From the NCBI GenBank assembly GCA_947496235.1, contig CANMCE010000003.1:422942-486941 (forward strand): DNA of 64,000 nucleotides. Reading direction: 5' to 3'. The notes below the pieces were generated by a model, which had not been told where the DNA came from, did no database searches, and saw only the letters and a program-made list of their open reading frames with translations. Below, one piece after another: positions 8,131 through 15,504 of this stretch. Origin of the DNA: an uncultured Glaciecola sp. (lineage in GTDB: Bacteria; Pseudomonadota; Gammaproteobacteria; Enterobacterales; Alteromonadaceae). A program made the translations under genes and the position numbers. The first letter of the stretch is position 1; each line of letters begins with the position of its first letter.

Positions 8131-9006
8131 CTAAGGAGTAAATTTCTCTACCTTATAGCCATCTTGTTCTAGCAAATGAATTAACCCATCTTCACCTGCA
8201 AGATGAAGAGCACCTACTAGTACAAATTCTACATCATCATCTTTTAGCATATTGACGATTTGCGGATACCAAGCATTGTTGCGATCGACCATTATGTTTT
8301 GATACACCTTTGGATATTCATCTATCCATGAATCCATACCTGCGGCAAAAAGACCACTTAAATCACCTTTCCTCCAAGCCTCGTGAAGAGACAAGATCAT
8401 CTCGTCACCTTTACTGACATCTTCTAAGGTGTATTTGATAAGTGCATCAGGGTCCATGTCATTAAATCCTTTAATAAGATCTAACTGAGATTCAACAGAC
8501 TCTAACCAACCTATATGCTTTTTATTTTCAGTTGCTTTGTTGAAGAAAAAATCGTCGACACCAGGTTGGGTGAAACCTCTAAGTTGAAACTCAGTAATAG
8601 TAAGTACTAGCATAGCACCAGCAGGTCTTAGTGCTTGAATCTGGGCAGCAGGAATACCCCGACTATCCAAGTAAGTCTGTAATTGAGTTTGCACTTCTGG
8701 AGATAACTGAGCATTCAAGGTTTGTCCTTGCGGTTGCAAAATCACTGGCAAGGTTTGTTGCTGAAACTCTGGCGAGTTCAAAGCTGCAATGTCAGTTTCA
8801 AAATACACTTCTTTTGCTTGTTCAAATGCTTCTTGATAAGGGGAAGCTAGAGGATAATCATCTGCAGTTAAAATATGAATAGTTCCTCCAAGATAAAGAA
8901 ACTTATCACCCTTACTAACTTTATAAACCGAAGAAGCATTGGAAATAAATGCTGTTAGCAGTAGCACCAAAGCGGTTAAAAACTTGAATCTTGTTACTTG
9001 CATCAT
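8131..9006 (-). CDS. Exported TraB/GumN-family protein
   Basis: 291 residues. The start has two adjacent ATGs (9006, 9003) with AAGGA upstream. A signal peptide covers about residues 1-24 (FLTALVLLLTAFISNASS). The family signature is clear: LYLGGTIHILTADDYPL near the N-terminus carries the conserved GT-H metal-binding-type motif, YFETDI follows, and VLVGALHLAGEDGLIHLLEQDGYKVEK near the C-terminus has the second conserved G-x-x-H-L-x-G-x-x-G. Members of TraB/GumN (PF01963) are thought to be metal-dependent hydrolases related to TIKI proteases, but bacterial substrates are not settled. It lies 17 bp after the gene at 9024-10295, so both are probably transcribed together. Confidence 0.88.
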   Translation of the reverse strand: MMQVTRFKFLTALVLLLTAFISNASSVYKVSKGDKFLYLGGTIHILTADDYPLASPYQEAFEQAKEVYFETDIAALNSPEFQQQTLPVILQPQGQTLNAQLSPEVQTQLQTYLDSRGIPAAQIQALRPAGAMLVLTITEFQLRGFTQPGVDDFFFNKATENKKHIGWLESVESQLDLIKGFNDMDPDALIKYTLEDVSKGDEMILSLHEAWRKGDLSGLFAAGMDSWIDEYPKVYQNIMVDRNNAWYPQIVNMLKDDDVEFVLVGALHLAGEDGLIHLLEQDGYKVEKFTP

Positions 9007-9023
9007 TGTGTCCTTATTTGCAA

Positions 9024-10295
9024 TTAATGAGAAATAGGCAGGGCGTCAATTCTCCCTTGAATTACCTTGACTACTTTTTGATATGTCTCACTGTCAACAC
9101 TACCATATTTTTGTATAAATGCTTGCTTTGACAGGCCTTCATCTAAATTATTAATTTGTGGAAAGTAGGCATTTTCATCATCAAACGCGATAATAATATC
9201 CTGAATGCTCTCTGCCAATTCGGGAGTTACCGCTAGTGACGCAAAATGCGCGCCGGCCATGTCAGCTGACAAGTCTACAAAGCTATATCCAGACCCGCCC
9301 TGACCTCTGTCCATAAGCTCTTTAAATTCGCCGACGGCAATACTAAACCCTTGTTGCGATAGAAGTTTGATTGCCGCTGAAAATATAAAATGCAAACTTA
9401 AATCATGACGCCCAGCTAGCGTGGTTCCTTTATCAACTGTAGGTATTACCCCGCCCATAGTTTCGCTTAAATTTCCTACTGTCCTAGCAAACCTTCGATG
9501 CCCTGCATAGGCTGATAAAGCCATTATAGCTGCTTCGTTTTCTAGTACCGGATCGCCATTTTGGCTATACACCTTGGCTTCTTTCATTAATTCCACTAAA
9601 TAATAGTTTAGTGAATTACGATTTTCAGGGTTTGGTGGTAATTGATCTAAAAAGAAAAGATACCCCATGACTCTTTGTTTAAATATGTTGCTGCGTTCAT
9701 CTTCCCCGCTAGTATCGACCTTCTTAAATTCTGACAATAATGATAGTAAAGGTTTGAGTGAAACAATTGCCGTTTTATCAATAACCTGAACAGCTTCAAT
9801 TGTATCTAAAGCGACACTGGCAACATCACTTTGGGTATACCTATTAGCGATTATTTCAGTCAACCATAGTGCCAACCCGCCTGGAACATGGACTTGACCA
9901 ACACTGACCGACCTTAAATTAAAACCTTCACCTTCGACAACTTCAGCGTAGAGATTAAAGTACAAGCCACCAAATAACTCTGTAAATTGATAGGTTGCAG
10001 CAATCATTATGTGGTCACTTCGAAAATCTACGATCGCTCTGGCTTCTGGATAGGCCCGTTGTAAAAACCCAGCTAAGCTCGTTGCTTGACTCTGGGTAAT
10101 TTTAATTTGATGGTTGTTTTTTCTTTTAATGATGGCTTGTCTGGATTCATATAGTAATTGATTAACAGAATCAGCATCATTTAATTGTCGGCCGCCATCT
10201 GCACTCACTGAACCCGAGAAATCGACAGATAGAAAAACCAGTATTAGTACTAAAACAAGTACTATCAGTAAGCTAACTTTAACTTTTTGCCACAT
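9024..10295 (-). CDS. Membrane-anchored protein of unknown function, formerly next to parE
   Basis: 423 residues with one N-terminal membrane helix (residues 5-25, VSLLIVLVLVLILVFLSVDFS) and a large extracytoplasmic domain. No known catalytic motif is recognised. Segments such as GHRRFARTVGNL, STLAGRHDLSLHF-like TTLAGRHDLSLHFIFSAAI and GYSFVDLSADMAGAHFA look conserved in style (a His/Asp-rich region) and would repay a profile search. Its ATG stands 3 bp from the duplicated target ATCAA of the mobile element (10299-10303). Without the element it would begin 4 bp after the parE stop codon, so it was probably translated in an operon with parE. There is no good ribosome site just upstream either now or in the rebuilt ancestor. 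Confidence 0.82.
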   Translation of the reverse strand: MWQKVKVSLLIVLVLVLILVFLSVDFSGSVSADGGRQLNDADSVNQLLYESRQAIIKRKNNHQIKITQSQATSLAGFLQRAYPEARAIVDFRSDHIMIAATYQFTELFGGLYFNLYAEVVEGEGFNLRSVSVGQVHVPGGLALWLTEIIANRYTQSDVASVALDTIEAVQVIDKTAIVSLKPLLSLLSEFKKVDTSGEDERSNIFKQRVMGYLFFLDQLPPNPENRNSLNYYLVELMKEAKVYSQNGDPVLENEAAIMALSAYAGHRRFARTVGNLSETMGGVIPTVDKGTTLAGRHDLSLHFIFSAAIKLLSQQGFSIAVGEFKELMDRGQGGSGYSFVDLSADMAGAHFASLAVTPELAESIQDIIIAFDDENAYFPQINNLDEGLSKQAFIQKYGSVDSETYQKVVKVIQGRIDALPISH

Positions 10296-10303
10296 TTAAT
10301 CAA

Positions 10304-10436
10304 TGTCCGTTAAATCATAAATTGACAACGAACATTCCGTCGAAGCCTCTTGAAATGGTATTGAGTATTTTCCTTGGATTTTCTTTATTAATCATAAATT
10401 GACAACCATTCACTAAAATAAACCATAAAATGACAA
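10304..10436 (+). repeat. Left-end transposase-binding sites (spread array of three)
   Basis: Sites read CATAAATTGACAA at 10316-10328, CATAAATTGACAA at 10393-10405 and CATAAAATGACAA at 10424-10436, starting 12 bases from the tip TGT at 10304. Spacings are 77 and 31 bp. Each site contains TTGACA or ATGACA. The remaining left part of the element (10437-10656) holds no gene I can support. Confidence 0.85.
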
Positions 10437-10656
10437 TTTTTTCTAATATACAAAACAATAAAAGGAAACCTAAGGGTGTTTGCGCAATGATAAATGACCT
10501 GTTAGTTATCAACAATAGATTTCAGGCATTAATTAATTTTGAATACGAATTACGATAAAAGTTCGCGGCACTTTTTTATAAATGTTGTGTGAACGCGGTA
10601 TTGGTGTGTGAATAAATTTTTTAAGTCCACCTACCAGCAAAAAATATCAGGAACAT

Positions 10657-11180
10657 TTAAAATATCGATGACCAGTCCCCAGCTAAGAGGTTTACAAAGC
10701 CGAAAATTATCGCTAAGAGAGCGCAAAATATCGAAAAGATTCGAAAAATCCAACTAATTGTTTCTAATGTTGATGAGGAGAATTCAAGCTCACGAAAGTT
10801 AGCAAAAAAAGCAGCGGCGAAATAACTTAGAAATAGTAGAAAGATTCCAATATATCGGTTCCAATTCATATGCATTGATTCAGCAATCACAATTGGAATT
10901 AAAAAGATTGTGAAGAATAAGGAAGAATATCTGAATATTCTCTTGTCTTCAGTCACAAACTTCGTGATGTTCTTGGTTGAAAGATAGAGCATTTCTTCTC
11001 CGCCCGCATAAAACAATAAAGCAAAGCAAGCCGAACCAATGTAAAACAATACGCTCCTAAACCTAAACTCACTATTTCCAAGAAAGTAAAATGTAAATAC
11101 GATAATACCGCCCAAATAAAAACGGGCAGGAGCAAGGACAAAAAGAAATATTGCCAAGATATTCCGAAATTATCGCTCAT
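10657..11180 (-). pseudogene. Element cargo: multi-pass membrane protein with apparent frameshift
   Basis: A frame open from a TTG at 11157 to 10657 encodes about 166 residues with four or five hydrophobic helices (e.g. FTIFLIPIVIAES, YIGIFLLFLSYFAAAFFA, IFSIFCALLAIIFGFVNLL). The best start is the ATG at 11180 in another frame (MSDNFGISWQYFF), preceded by GGGAATTA and AT-rich promoter-like sequence. A one-base backward shift in the TTTCTTTTTG run near 11145 joins the two into a protein of about 174 residues. That is either an inactivating indel, a sequencing error in a T run, or a programmed slip. I do not recognise the family. It lies wholly inside the Tn7-like element. Confidence 0.5.
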
Positions 11181-11354
11181 TAATTCCCGACTTTAGCTTT
11201 TACTATAATAGAGATAGCTATTGCCATTGGCTGCTATCATTTGATTTGCCAAATTATAACTCATGCTGAAATAACTATTGTGCTTGATATTGCCCAATAC
11301 CTCATAGGAAACAGTACTATTGCCTGCTTTACTTTTGCCATAGGTGTTTTTAAT

Positions 11355-11555
11355 CTAACTCTGTTCTTCGTTGTTTTCTGATGTTATTGTTTGCGACCAA
11401 TCGAAAACGAAAAACCCAATTCCAACGAATATCCCAGCCATGTATGGATAAACACTCTGTGGGATTAAAATACCTATTGCTATTTGAATGATAATAAAGA
11501 ATATAACCACCAAAAATGATAGCATTTTCTTTTTCAATCGCTTTTGGTTTGGCAT
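11355..11555 (-). CDS. Element cargo: small two-helix membrane protein
   Basis: 66 residues from the ATG at 11555 (MPNQKRLKKKMLSFL...). It has a strongly basic start, then two hydrophobic helices (FLVVIFFIIIQIAIGILI and MAGIFVGIGFFVFDW) and an acidic tail. Its first base coincides with the edge of the innermost right-end transposase site (11555-11567), so it begins as soon as the transposon end stops. There is no convincing ribosome site. The function is unknown. The 170-bp gap to the other cargo gene (11181-11354) holds nothing I recognise. Confidence 0.5.
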   Translation of the reverse strand: MPNQKRLKKKMLSFLVVIFFIIIQIAIGILIPQSVYPYMAGIFVGIGFFVFDWSQTITSENNEEQS

Positions 11556-11622
11556 TGTCAACTTATGCTTAAATCCTTGTCAGCTTATGGTTTACCATTG
11601 TCAATTTATGGTTTAATCACCA
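11555..11622 (-). repeat. Right-end transposase-binding sites (dense array of three)
   Basis: On the minus strand the sites read CATAAATTGACAA (11610-11598), CATAAGCTGACAA (11589-11577) and CATAAGTTGACAA (11567-11555), with steps of 21 and 22 bp. The outermost begins 12 bases inside the tip (TGG on this strand, 11622-11620). This dense end faces parE. Confidence 0.85.
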
Positions 11623-11623
11623 A

Positions 11624-13516
11624 TCAATCAATAACCGCGAGGTTTCCTTTGCTTTCGAGCCAAGCTCTTCTGTCTGAGGAACGTTTTTTCGCTAGTAACA
11701 TGTCCATAAGCTCAAGCATGGTTTCAGCGTCTTCGGAAGTTAGCTGGACCAGTCGTCGCGTGTTGGGATCCATGGTAGTTTCACGTAATTGTAGTGGATT
11801 CATTTCACCAAGACCTTTAAAGCGCTGAACATTCACTTTGCCACGCTTGTTTTCAGCTTCAATACGATCAAGTACCCCTTGTTTTTCTGCTTCATCTAAG
11901 GCGTAGTAGACTTCTTTACCTATATCAATTCTGAATAAGGGTGGCATAGCCACATACACGTGACCAGCATCTACCAAAGCTCTGAAATGTTTAACAAAGA
12001 GCGCACATAATAAGGTGGCGATGTGCAATCCATCAGAGTCAGCGTCGGCTAGAATGCAGATTTTTCCATAACGTAAATCGGATAAATCGCTAGAATCTGG
12101 ATCTATGCCCAAGGCTACTGAAATATCGTGAATTTCTTGAGACGCCAATACTTGAGAAGAATCCACTTCCCAGCTGTTAAGAATCTTTCCGCGCAGTGGC
12201 ATTATGGCTTGAAACTCTCTGTCCCTCGCCTGTTTAGCAGAACCACCGGCTGAATCACCCTCGACTAAAAATAATTCAGAGCGCGAGGTATCCTGCGTCG
12301 AACAATCGGTTAATTTACCTGGTAATGCAGGCCCCTGAGTGACCTTTTTACGTGCGACTTTTTTACTTTGACGTAGGCGACGTTGTGCATTTGAAATACA
12401 CATTTCCGCTAATACTTCTGCAACATCAGTGTGTTGGTTTAACCATAAACTAAAGGCATCTTTCACTACGCCAGAAACAAAAGCAGAGGCTTGACGTGAA
12501 GACAGTCTTTCTTTGGTTTGTCCCGCAAACTGTGGATCATGCATCTTGGTAGAAAGAATGTAGGCACAACGATCCCAGATATCATCAGCGGTAATTTTGA
12601 CGCCGCGCGGCAATAAGTTTCTAAACTCACAAAATTCTCGCATGGCATCTAATAAACCTTGTCTGAGACCATTAACGTGAGTACCGCCTTGGGCAGTTGG
12701 AATCAAGTTCACATAACTTTCGGTGACCATCTCGCCGCCTTCTGGCAACCACATGACCGCCCAATCTGCAGTTTCCCCGTTACCCGAATATTGCCCCACA
12801 AAAGGCGTGTCCTCAGGAATCGTGATACTGTCTTTGACTGATTGATATAGATAATCTCTTAAGCCGTCTTCGTAATACCATTCTTGGCTTTCTTTCGTTT
12901 GTTTATTATCGAAGCGAATCTTCAAACCTGGACACAACACCGCCTTGGCTCTCAAAAGATGCAATAAGCGGCTTACCGAAAACTTTTCTGAATCAAAATA
13001 TTTGGGATCTGGCCAAAAATGTACCCGTGTTCCAGTATTGCGCTTCCCACAGCTATCGACGACTTCTAACTCGCGGGTTTTATCACCGTCAGCAAACGCC
13101 ATTTCATAAACTTGGCCATCACGTCTTACGGTTACTTCGACCTTATTCGATAACGCATTTACTACCGAAATACCAACGCCGTGCAAACCACCGGAATATT
13201 CGTAGTTTTTATTTGAGAATTTACCACCCGCGTGGAGTTTGGACATGATCAATTCGACCCCAGATATTTTTTCCTCTGGGTGAATGTCCACTGGCATACC
13301 ACGACCATCATCTATGACTTCTAAAGAATGGTCTAGGTGTAGTATCACTTTAATGTTGCTCGCATGACCCGCTAAAGCTTCATCCACGCTATTATCAATG
13401 ACTTCTTGTGCCAAGTGATTTGGGCGCGCGGTATCTGTGTACATTCCGGGGCGTCGCTTTACCGGTTCTAACCCGTTTAAGACTTCAATGGCATCTGAAT
13501 TATATTGGCTTGTCAT
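11624..13516 (-). CDS. parE: DNA topoisomerase IV subunit B
   Basis: 630 residues, the usual length for gammaproteobacterial ParE. The GHKL ATPase part shows VIDNSVDEALAGHA, DDGRGMPVDIHPEEK and GGLHGVGISVVNALS. The TOPRIM part has LFLVEGDSAGGSAKQARDR, IMPLRGKILN and DADSDGLHIATLL. The C-terminus RFKGLGEMNPLQLRETTMDP is typical. With ParC it decatenates daughter chromosomes. The last codons (NLAVID, TGA) are intact, but the stop codon lies inside the 5-bp target duplication of the Tn7-like element, so the element abuts the gene exactly. Downstream is followed by the transposon instead of its former operon partner at 9024-10295. Upstream, yqiA, yqiB and nudF follow the usual gamma order on the same strand. 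Confidence 0.98.
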   Translation of the reverse strand: MTSQYNSDAIEVLNGLEPVKRRPGMYTDTARPNHLAQEVIDNSVDEALAGHASNIKVILHLDHSLEVIDDGRGMPVDIHPEEKISGVELIMSKLHAGGKFSNKNYEYSGGLHGVGISVVNALSNKVEVTVRRDGQVYEMAFADGDKTRELEVVDSCGKRNTGTRVHFWPDPKYFDSEKFSVSRLLHLLRAKAVLCPGLKIRFDNKQTKESQEWYYEDGLRDYLYQSVKDSITIPEDTPFVGQYSGNGETADWAVMWLPEGGEMVTESYVNLIPTAQGGTHVNGLRQGLLDAMREFCEFRNLLPRGVKITADDIWDRCAYILSTKMHDPQFAGQTKERLSSRQASAFVSGVVKDAFSLWLNQHTDVAEVLAEMCISNAQRRLRQSKKVARKKVTQGPALPGKLTDCSTQDTSRSELFLVEGDSAGGSAKQARDREFQAIMPLRGKILNSWEVDSSQVLASQEIHDISVALGIDPDSSDLSDLRYGKICILADADSDGLHIATLLCALFVKHFRALVDAGHVYVAMPPLFRIDIGKEVYYALDEAEKQGVLDRIEAENKRGKVNVQRFKGLGEMNPLQLRETTMDPNTRRLVQLTSEDAETMLELMDMLLAKKRSSDRRAWLESKGNLAVID

Positions 13517-13638
13517 AGTTATTTTTCTTTATTGTTAAGCTTGTTTTCAGCTAGCGAACAGCAGTGACATCAGGACTTATATTTGCCCTTTAATAGCCCT
13601 CAATAGTATCAAGGGGACTTGTTCCGAGCAATAATCAA

Positions 13639-14208
13639 CTAGCGCAAAAAGGCGATTATTTTTGGTAGCCATTGGTGATAATCAACAAAGCTATGATCGC
13701 CGCCTTGTTCTATATATAAATGGCTATTTCGAAACTTTTCTGCAGCTGTACGGTAATCTAAAGTTTCGTCACCGGTTTGCAGTAGCACCATGTAATTGTC
13801 TGGCTTTTTAACTTGCTCACTGTAGTAGCCGTATAAATGACTAATATTTTCTGGCGTTATATAAAAAACTTCACCGCTATATGGGTTAATGTGCTTCCCC
13901 ATATAGTCTACTAATAATCGAAAAGGTTCCACAGCTGGGTTAACTAAGACAGCTTTACCGCCATATTTTTCAACAAAATAATTGGATAAAAATCCGCCCA
14001 TAGAGCTGCCAATAAATCTTAGCTCGTTCGCTGGTAATGTTTTAACCAAAGAATCAATAATGTCAACCGCACGATCAATATTTCCGGGCAATCGGGGCGC
14101 ATGTAAATTTATGCTTGGATAATGTTTTTTAAAAAATGCTTGAGTCTGACGCGCTTTTTCAGACATGGGGGAACTTAAAAACCCATGTAAATAAATAATA
14201 TGCTGCAT
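13639..14208 (-). CDS. yqiA: YqiA-type alpha/beta-hydrolase esterase
   Basis: 189 residues. The start is IIYLHGFLSSP (oxyanion loop), the nucleophile elbow is GSSMGGFLS, and the His near the end is in GGDHSFVDY. This is a compact alpha/beta-hydrolase matching YqiA in length and in position between yqiB and parE. The E. coli enzyme has esterase activity on palmitoyl-CoA and p-nitrophenyl esters in vitro; its physiological substrate is not known. The gap to yqiB is 3 bp, so they are translationally linked. Confidence 0.92.
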   Translation of the reverse strand: MQHIIYLHGFLSSPMSEKARQTQAFFKKHYPSINLHAPRLPGNIDRAVDIIDSLVKTLPANELRFIGSSMGGFLSNYFVEKYGGKAVLVNPAVEPFRLLVDYMGKHINPYSGEVFYITPENISHLYGYYSEQVKKPDNYMVLLQTGDETLDYRTAAEKFRNSHLYIEQGGDHSFVDYHQWLPKIIAFLR

Positions 14209-14211
14209 GTA

Positions 14212-14661
14212 TTAATTCTGTGTATTTGAAGACTGATTTTGTCTTATGCTCTTGTCGTTATTATCCATGCAGAATTTTAGCCATTCTGCTAAGAATAAGT
14301 TGGTCATAAATTTTTCATTTCGTTGATGCATATGTAAGTTGGGGTATTCATACACTGGCTTTAGGCGTTTCACTCGCTGCGTTTCCAAAACTTCAGCAAC
14401 TTTTGCATCATGATACATTCGGATGACCATCGCAGGGCGCAAAAACGCAGGTGTGCCTGATGTTATTTGCGCCATAGTAAGCGTACTTGTATAGGGCGTA
14501 GATTCCAAAATTTGAATGCGATACTCCAGTGCGCCGTTAATAATAAACTGGTAAGACAAATCTTCTGTGTCACAATCAGGCAACAGCTTTAACATGCACA
14601 TATAGTTATTCTCACAAATTGAGAGAATACTAGGTAAATGTGGTACATATCGCTGTTTCAC
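14212..14661 (-). CDS. yqiB: DUF1249 protein (YqiB)
   Basis: 149 residues, a cytoplasmic conserved protein of the DUF1249 family recognised by YVPHLPSILSICENNYMCMLKLLP near the start, by RMYHDAKVAEVLETQRV and by the tail ending in EKFMTNLFLAEWLKFC. Function unknown. It is 12 bp after nudF and 3 bp before yqiA, an operon order shared with E. coli (nudF-yqiB-cpdA-yqiA-parE), except that cpdA is absent between yqiB and yqiA here. Confidence 0.9.
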   Translation of the reverse strand: MKQRYVPHLPSILSICENNYMCMLKLLPDCDTEDLSYQFIINGALEYRIQILESTPYTSTLTMAQITSGTPAFLRPAMVIRMYHDAKVAEVLETQRVKRLKPVYEYPNLHMHQRNEKFMTNLFLAEWLKFCMDNNDKSIRQNQSSNTQN

Positions 14662-14673
14662 TTCACTTCCAAC

Positions 14674-15285
14674 TTAAGATGCCCATGCATCCAGAATATT
14701 TTGTTTATTTAAAAAGAACCATTGTAGCAGGATTATTGCTGTCGCGTTTTCTAATTTCCCCGACAATAACCATTCTTTCGCAACAGCCTCTGATACTCTA
14801 TGCACACGAATATCTTCTGTTTCTTCATCTAGTCCGTGTACGCCCCCAGCGTTCGACGCATCGACTTTGCCAATATAAGCATAAATGCGTTCAGTGGTGC
14901 CACCTGGACTGACTAAAAAACTCGGTATTTCAAACACTTTATCCAACACCAGATTCGCTTCTTCTTTAGCTTCTCTGTGAATCACCTCTTCATAGGATTC
15001 GTTTGGTTCGATAATGCCAGCAACCACTTCTAACTGCCAGGGAGTTTTAGCCGTTTCCATGGCAGGAAACCTAAATTGCTCTATTAAAACAAATTCTTCA
15101 AGCTCAGGATCATAAGGTAATACAGCCACCGCATGCCCGCGTTCAAACACTTCACGGGTAAATACTGGTGTCCAACTACCATCAAACTTTTTATGTTGGA
15201 CGTGATATAAATTAGTTTTAAAAAAACCAGTATGTAGCGACTCCTTGTTAATAACCTTCACATCATCTTTGCCTAACTCTTGCAT
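14674..15285 (-). CDS. nudF: ADP-ribose diphosphatase
   Basis: 203 residues. The Nudix box is visible at about residues 97-119 (GIIEPNESYEEVIHREAKEE with final EAN), including the REAKEE metal-binding helix. The N-terminal beta-domain (FFKTNLYHVQHKKFDGSW) and EQFRFPAM fit the ADP-ribose pyrophosphatase subgroup rather than other Nudix enzymes. It hydrolyses ADP-ribose to AMP and ribose 5-phosphate. It is first in the nudF-yqiB-yqiA-parE run and divergent from tolC. The 219-bp region to tolC (15286-15504) must contain both promoters; I saw no clear operator there. Confidence 0.95.
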   Translation of the reverse strand: MQELGKDDVKVINKESLHTGFFKTNLYHVQHKKFDGSWTPVFTREVFERGHAVAVLPYDPELEEFVLIEQFRFPAMETAKTPWQLEVVAGIIEPNESYEEVIHREAKEEANLVLDKVFEIPSFLVSPGGTTERIYAYIGKVDASNAGGVHGLDEETEDIRVHRVSEAVAKEWLLSGKLENATAIILLQWFFLNKQNILDAWAS

Positions 15286-15504
15286 GAAAACTGGCTCCCT
15301 TTCACTGCGATCTTAGTTTAATTTTACTTAATTTAACGAAAATCTGTCGAAATTTCATATTTGAGCAATCTAAATCAGAGTTTTTCACATATTCTGTTAC
15401 ACTTAAACCAAATTTGATACAGGCTTGCGATACTAAGTAACGCTTGATTGTTTTAAAATGACCTTAATGTTAAAAAATTAGAATATTGATAAGGGCTTTA
15501 TCGG

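Larger units (their letters stand above)
10304..11622. mobile_element. Non-autonomous Tn7-like mini-transposon at the parE stop codon
   Basis: A 1,319-bp element bounded by a perfect 5-bp target duplication, ATCAA at 10299-10303 and 11623-11627. The left end starts TGT and the right end finishes CCA, one base from the canonical ACA. Each end carries three CATAAATTGACAA-like sites in inverted orientation. At both ends the outermost site begins exactly 12 bases from the tip. The right end is dense (21-22 bp spacing) and the left end is spread out, as in Tn7, where the dense end faces the target gene. No tnsA, tnsB, tnsC, tniQ or Cas gene is present, only two small membrane-protein genes. Removing the element and one duplicate rebuilds TGA-TTAA-ATG between parE and the downstream gene. 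It must have moved by transposition proteins supplied in trans or lost since. Confidence 0.88.

Noticed and set aside
10315..10515. 66-codon minus-strand reading frame across the transposon left end
   Set aside because: It runs through all three transposase-binding sites and has no ribosome site or similarity to a known family; it is most likely chance coding capacity of AT-rich DNA.
10487..10558. 23-codon plus-strand ORF (starts MINDLLVINNRF) inside the element
   Set aside because: Too short to call. The nearest AAGGG is too far upstream, and no family is recognised; it could be a remnant of a lost gene.
11181..11354. Spacer between the two cargo genes of the element as a regulatory RNA
   Set aside because: AT-rich with no clear stem-loop or repeat; nothing to support a feature.
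10304..11622. Possible CRISPR array or guide RNA inside the Tn7-like element
   Set aside because: No direct repeats of about 28 bp with spacers were found; the only repeats are the 13-bp terminal sites.
13517..13638. Gap between yqiA and parE as a possible RNA gene
   Set aside because: No stable hairpin or tRNA-like fold was seen in the 122 bases; probably a short leader of parE.
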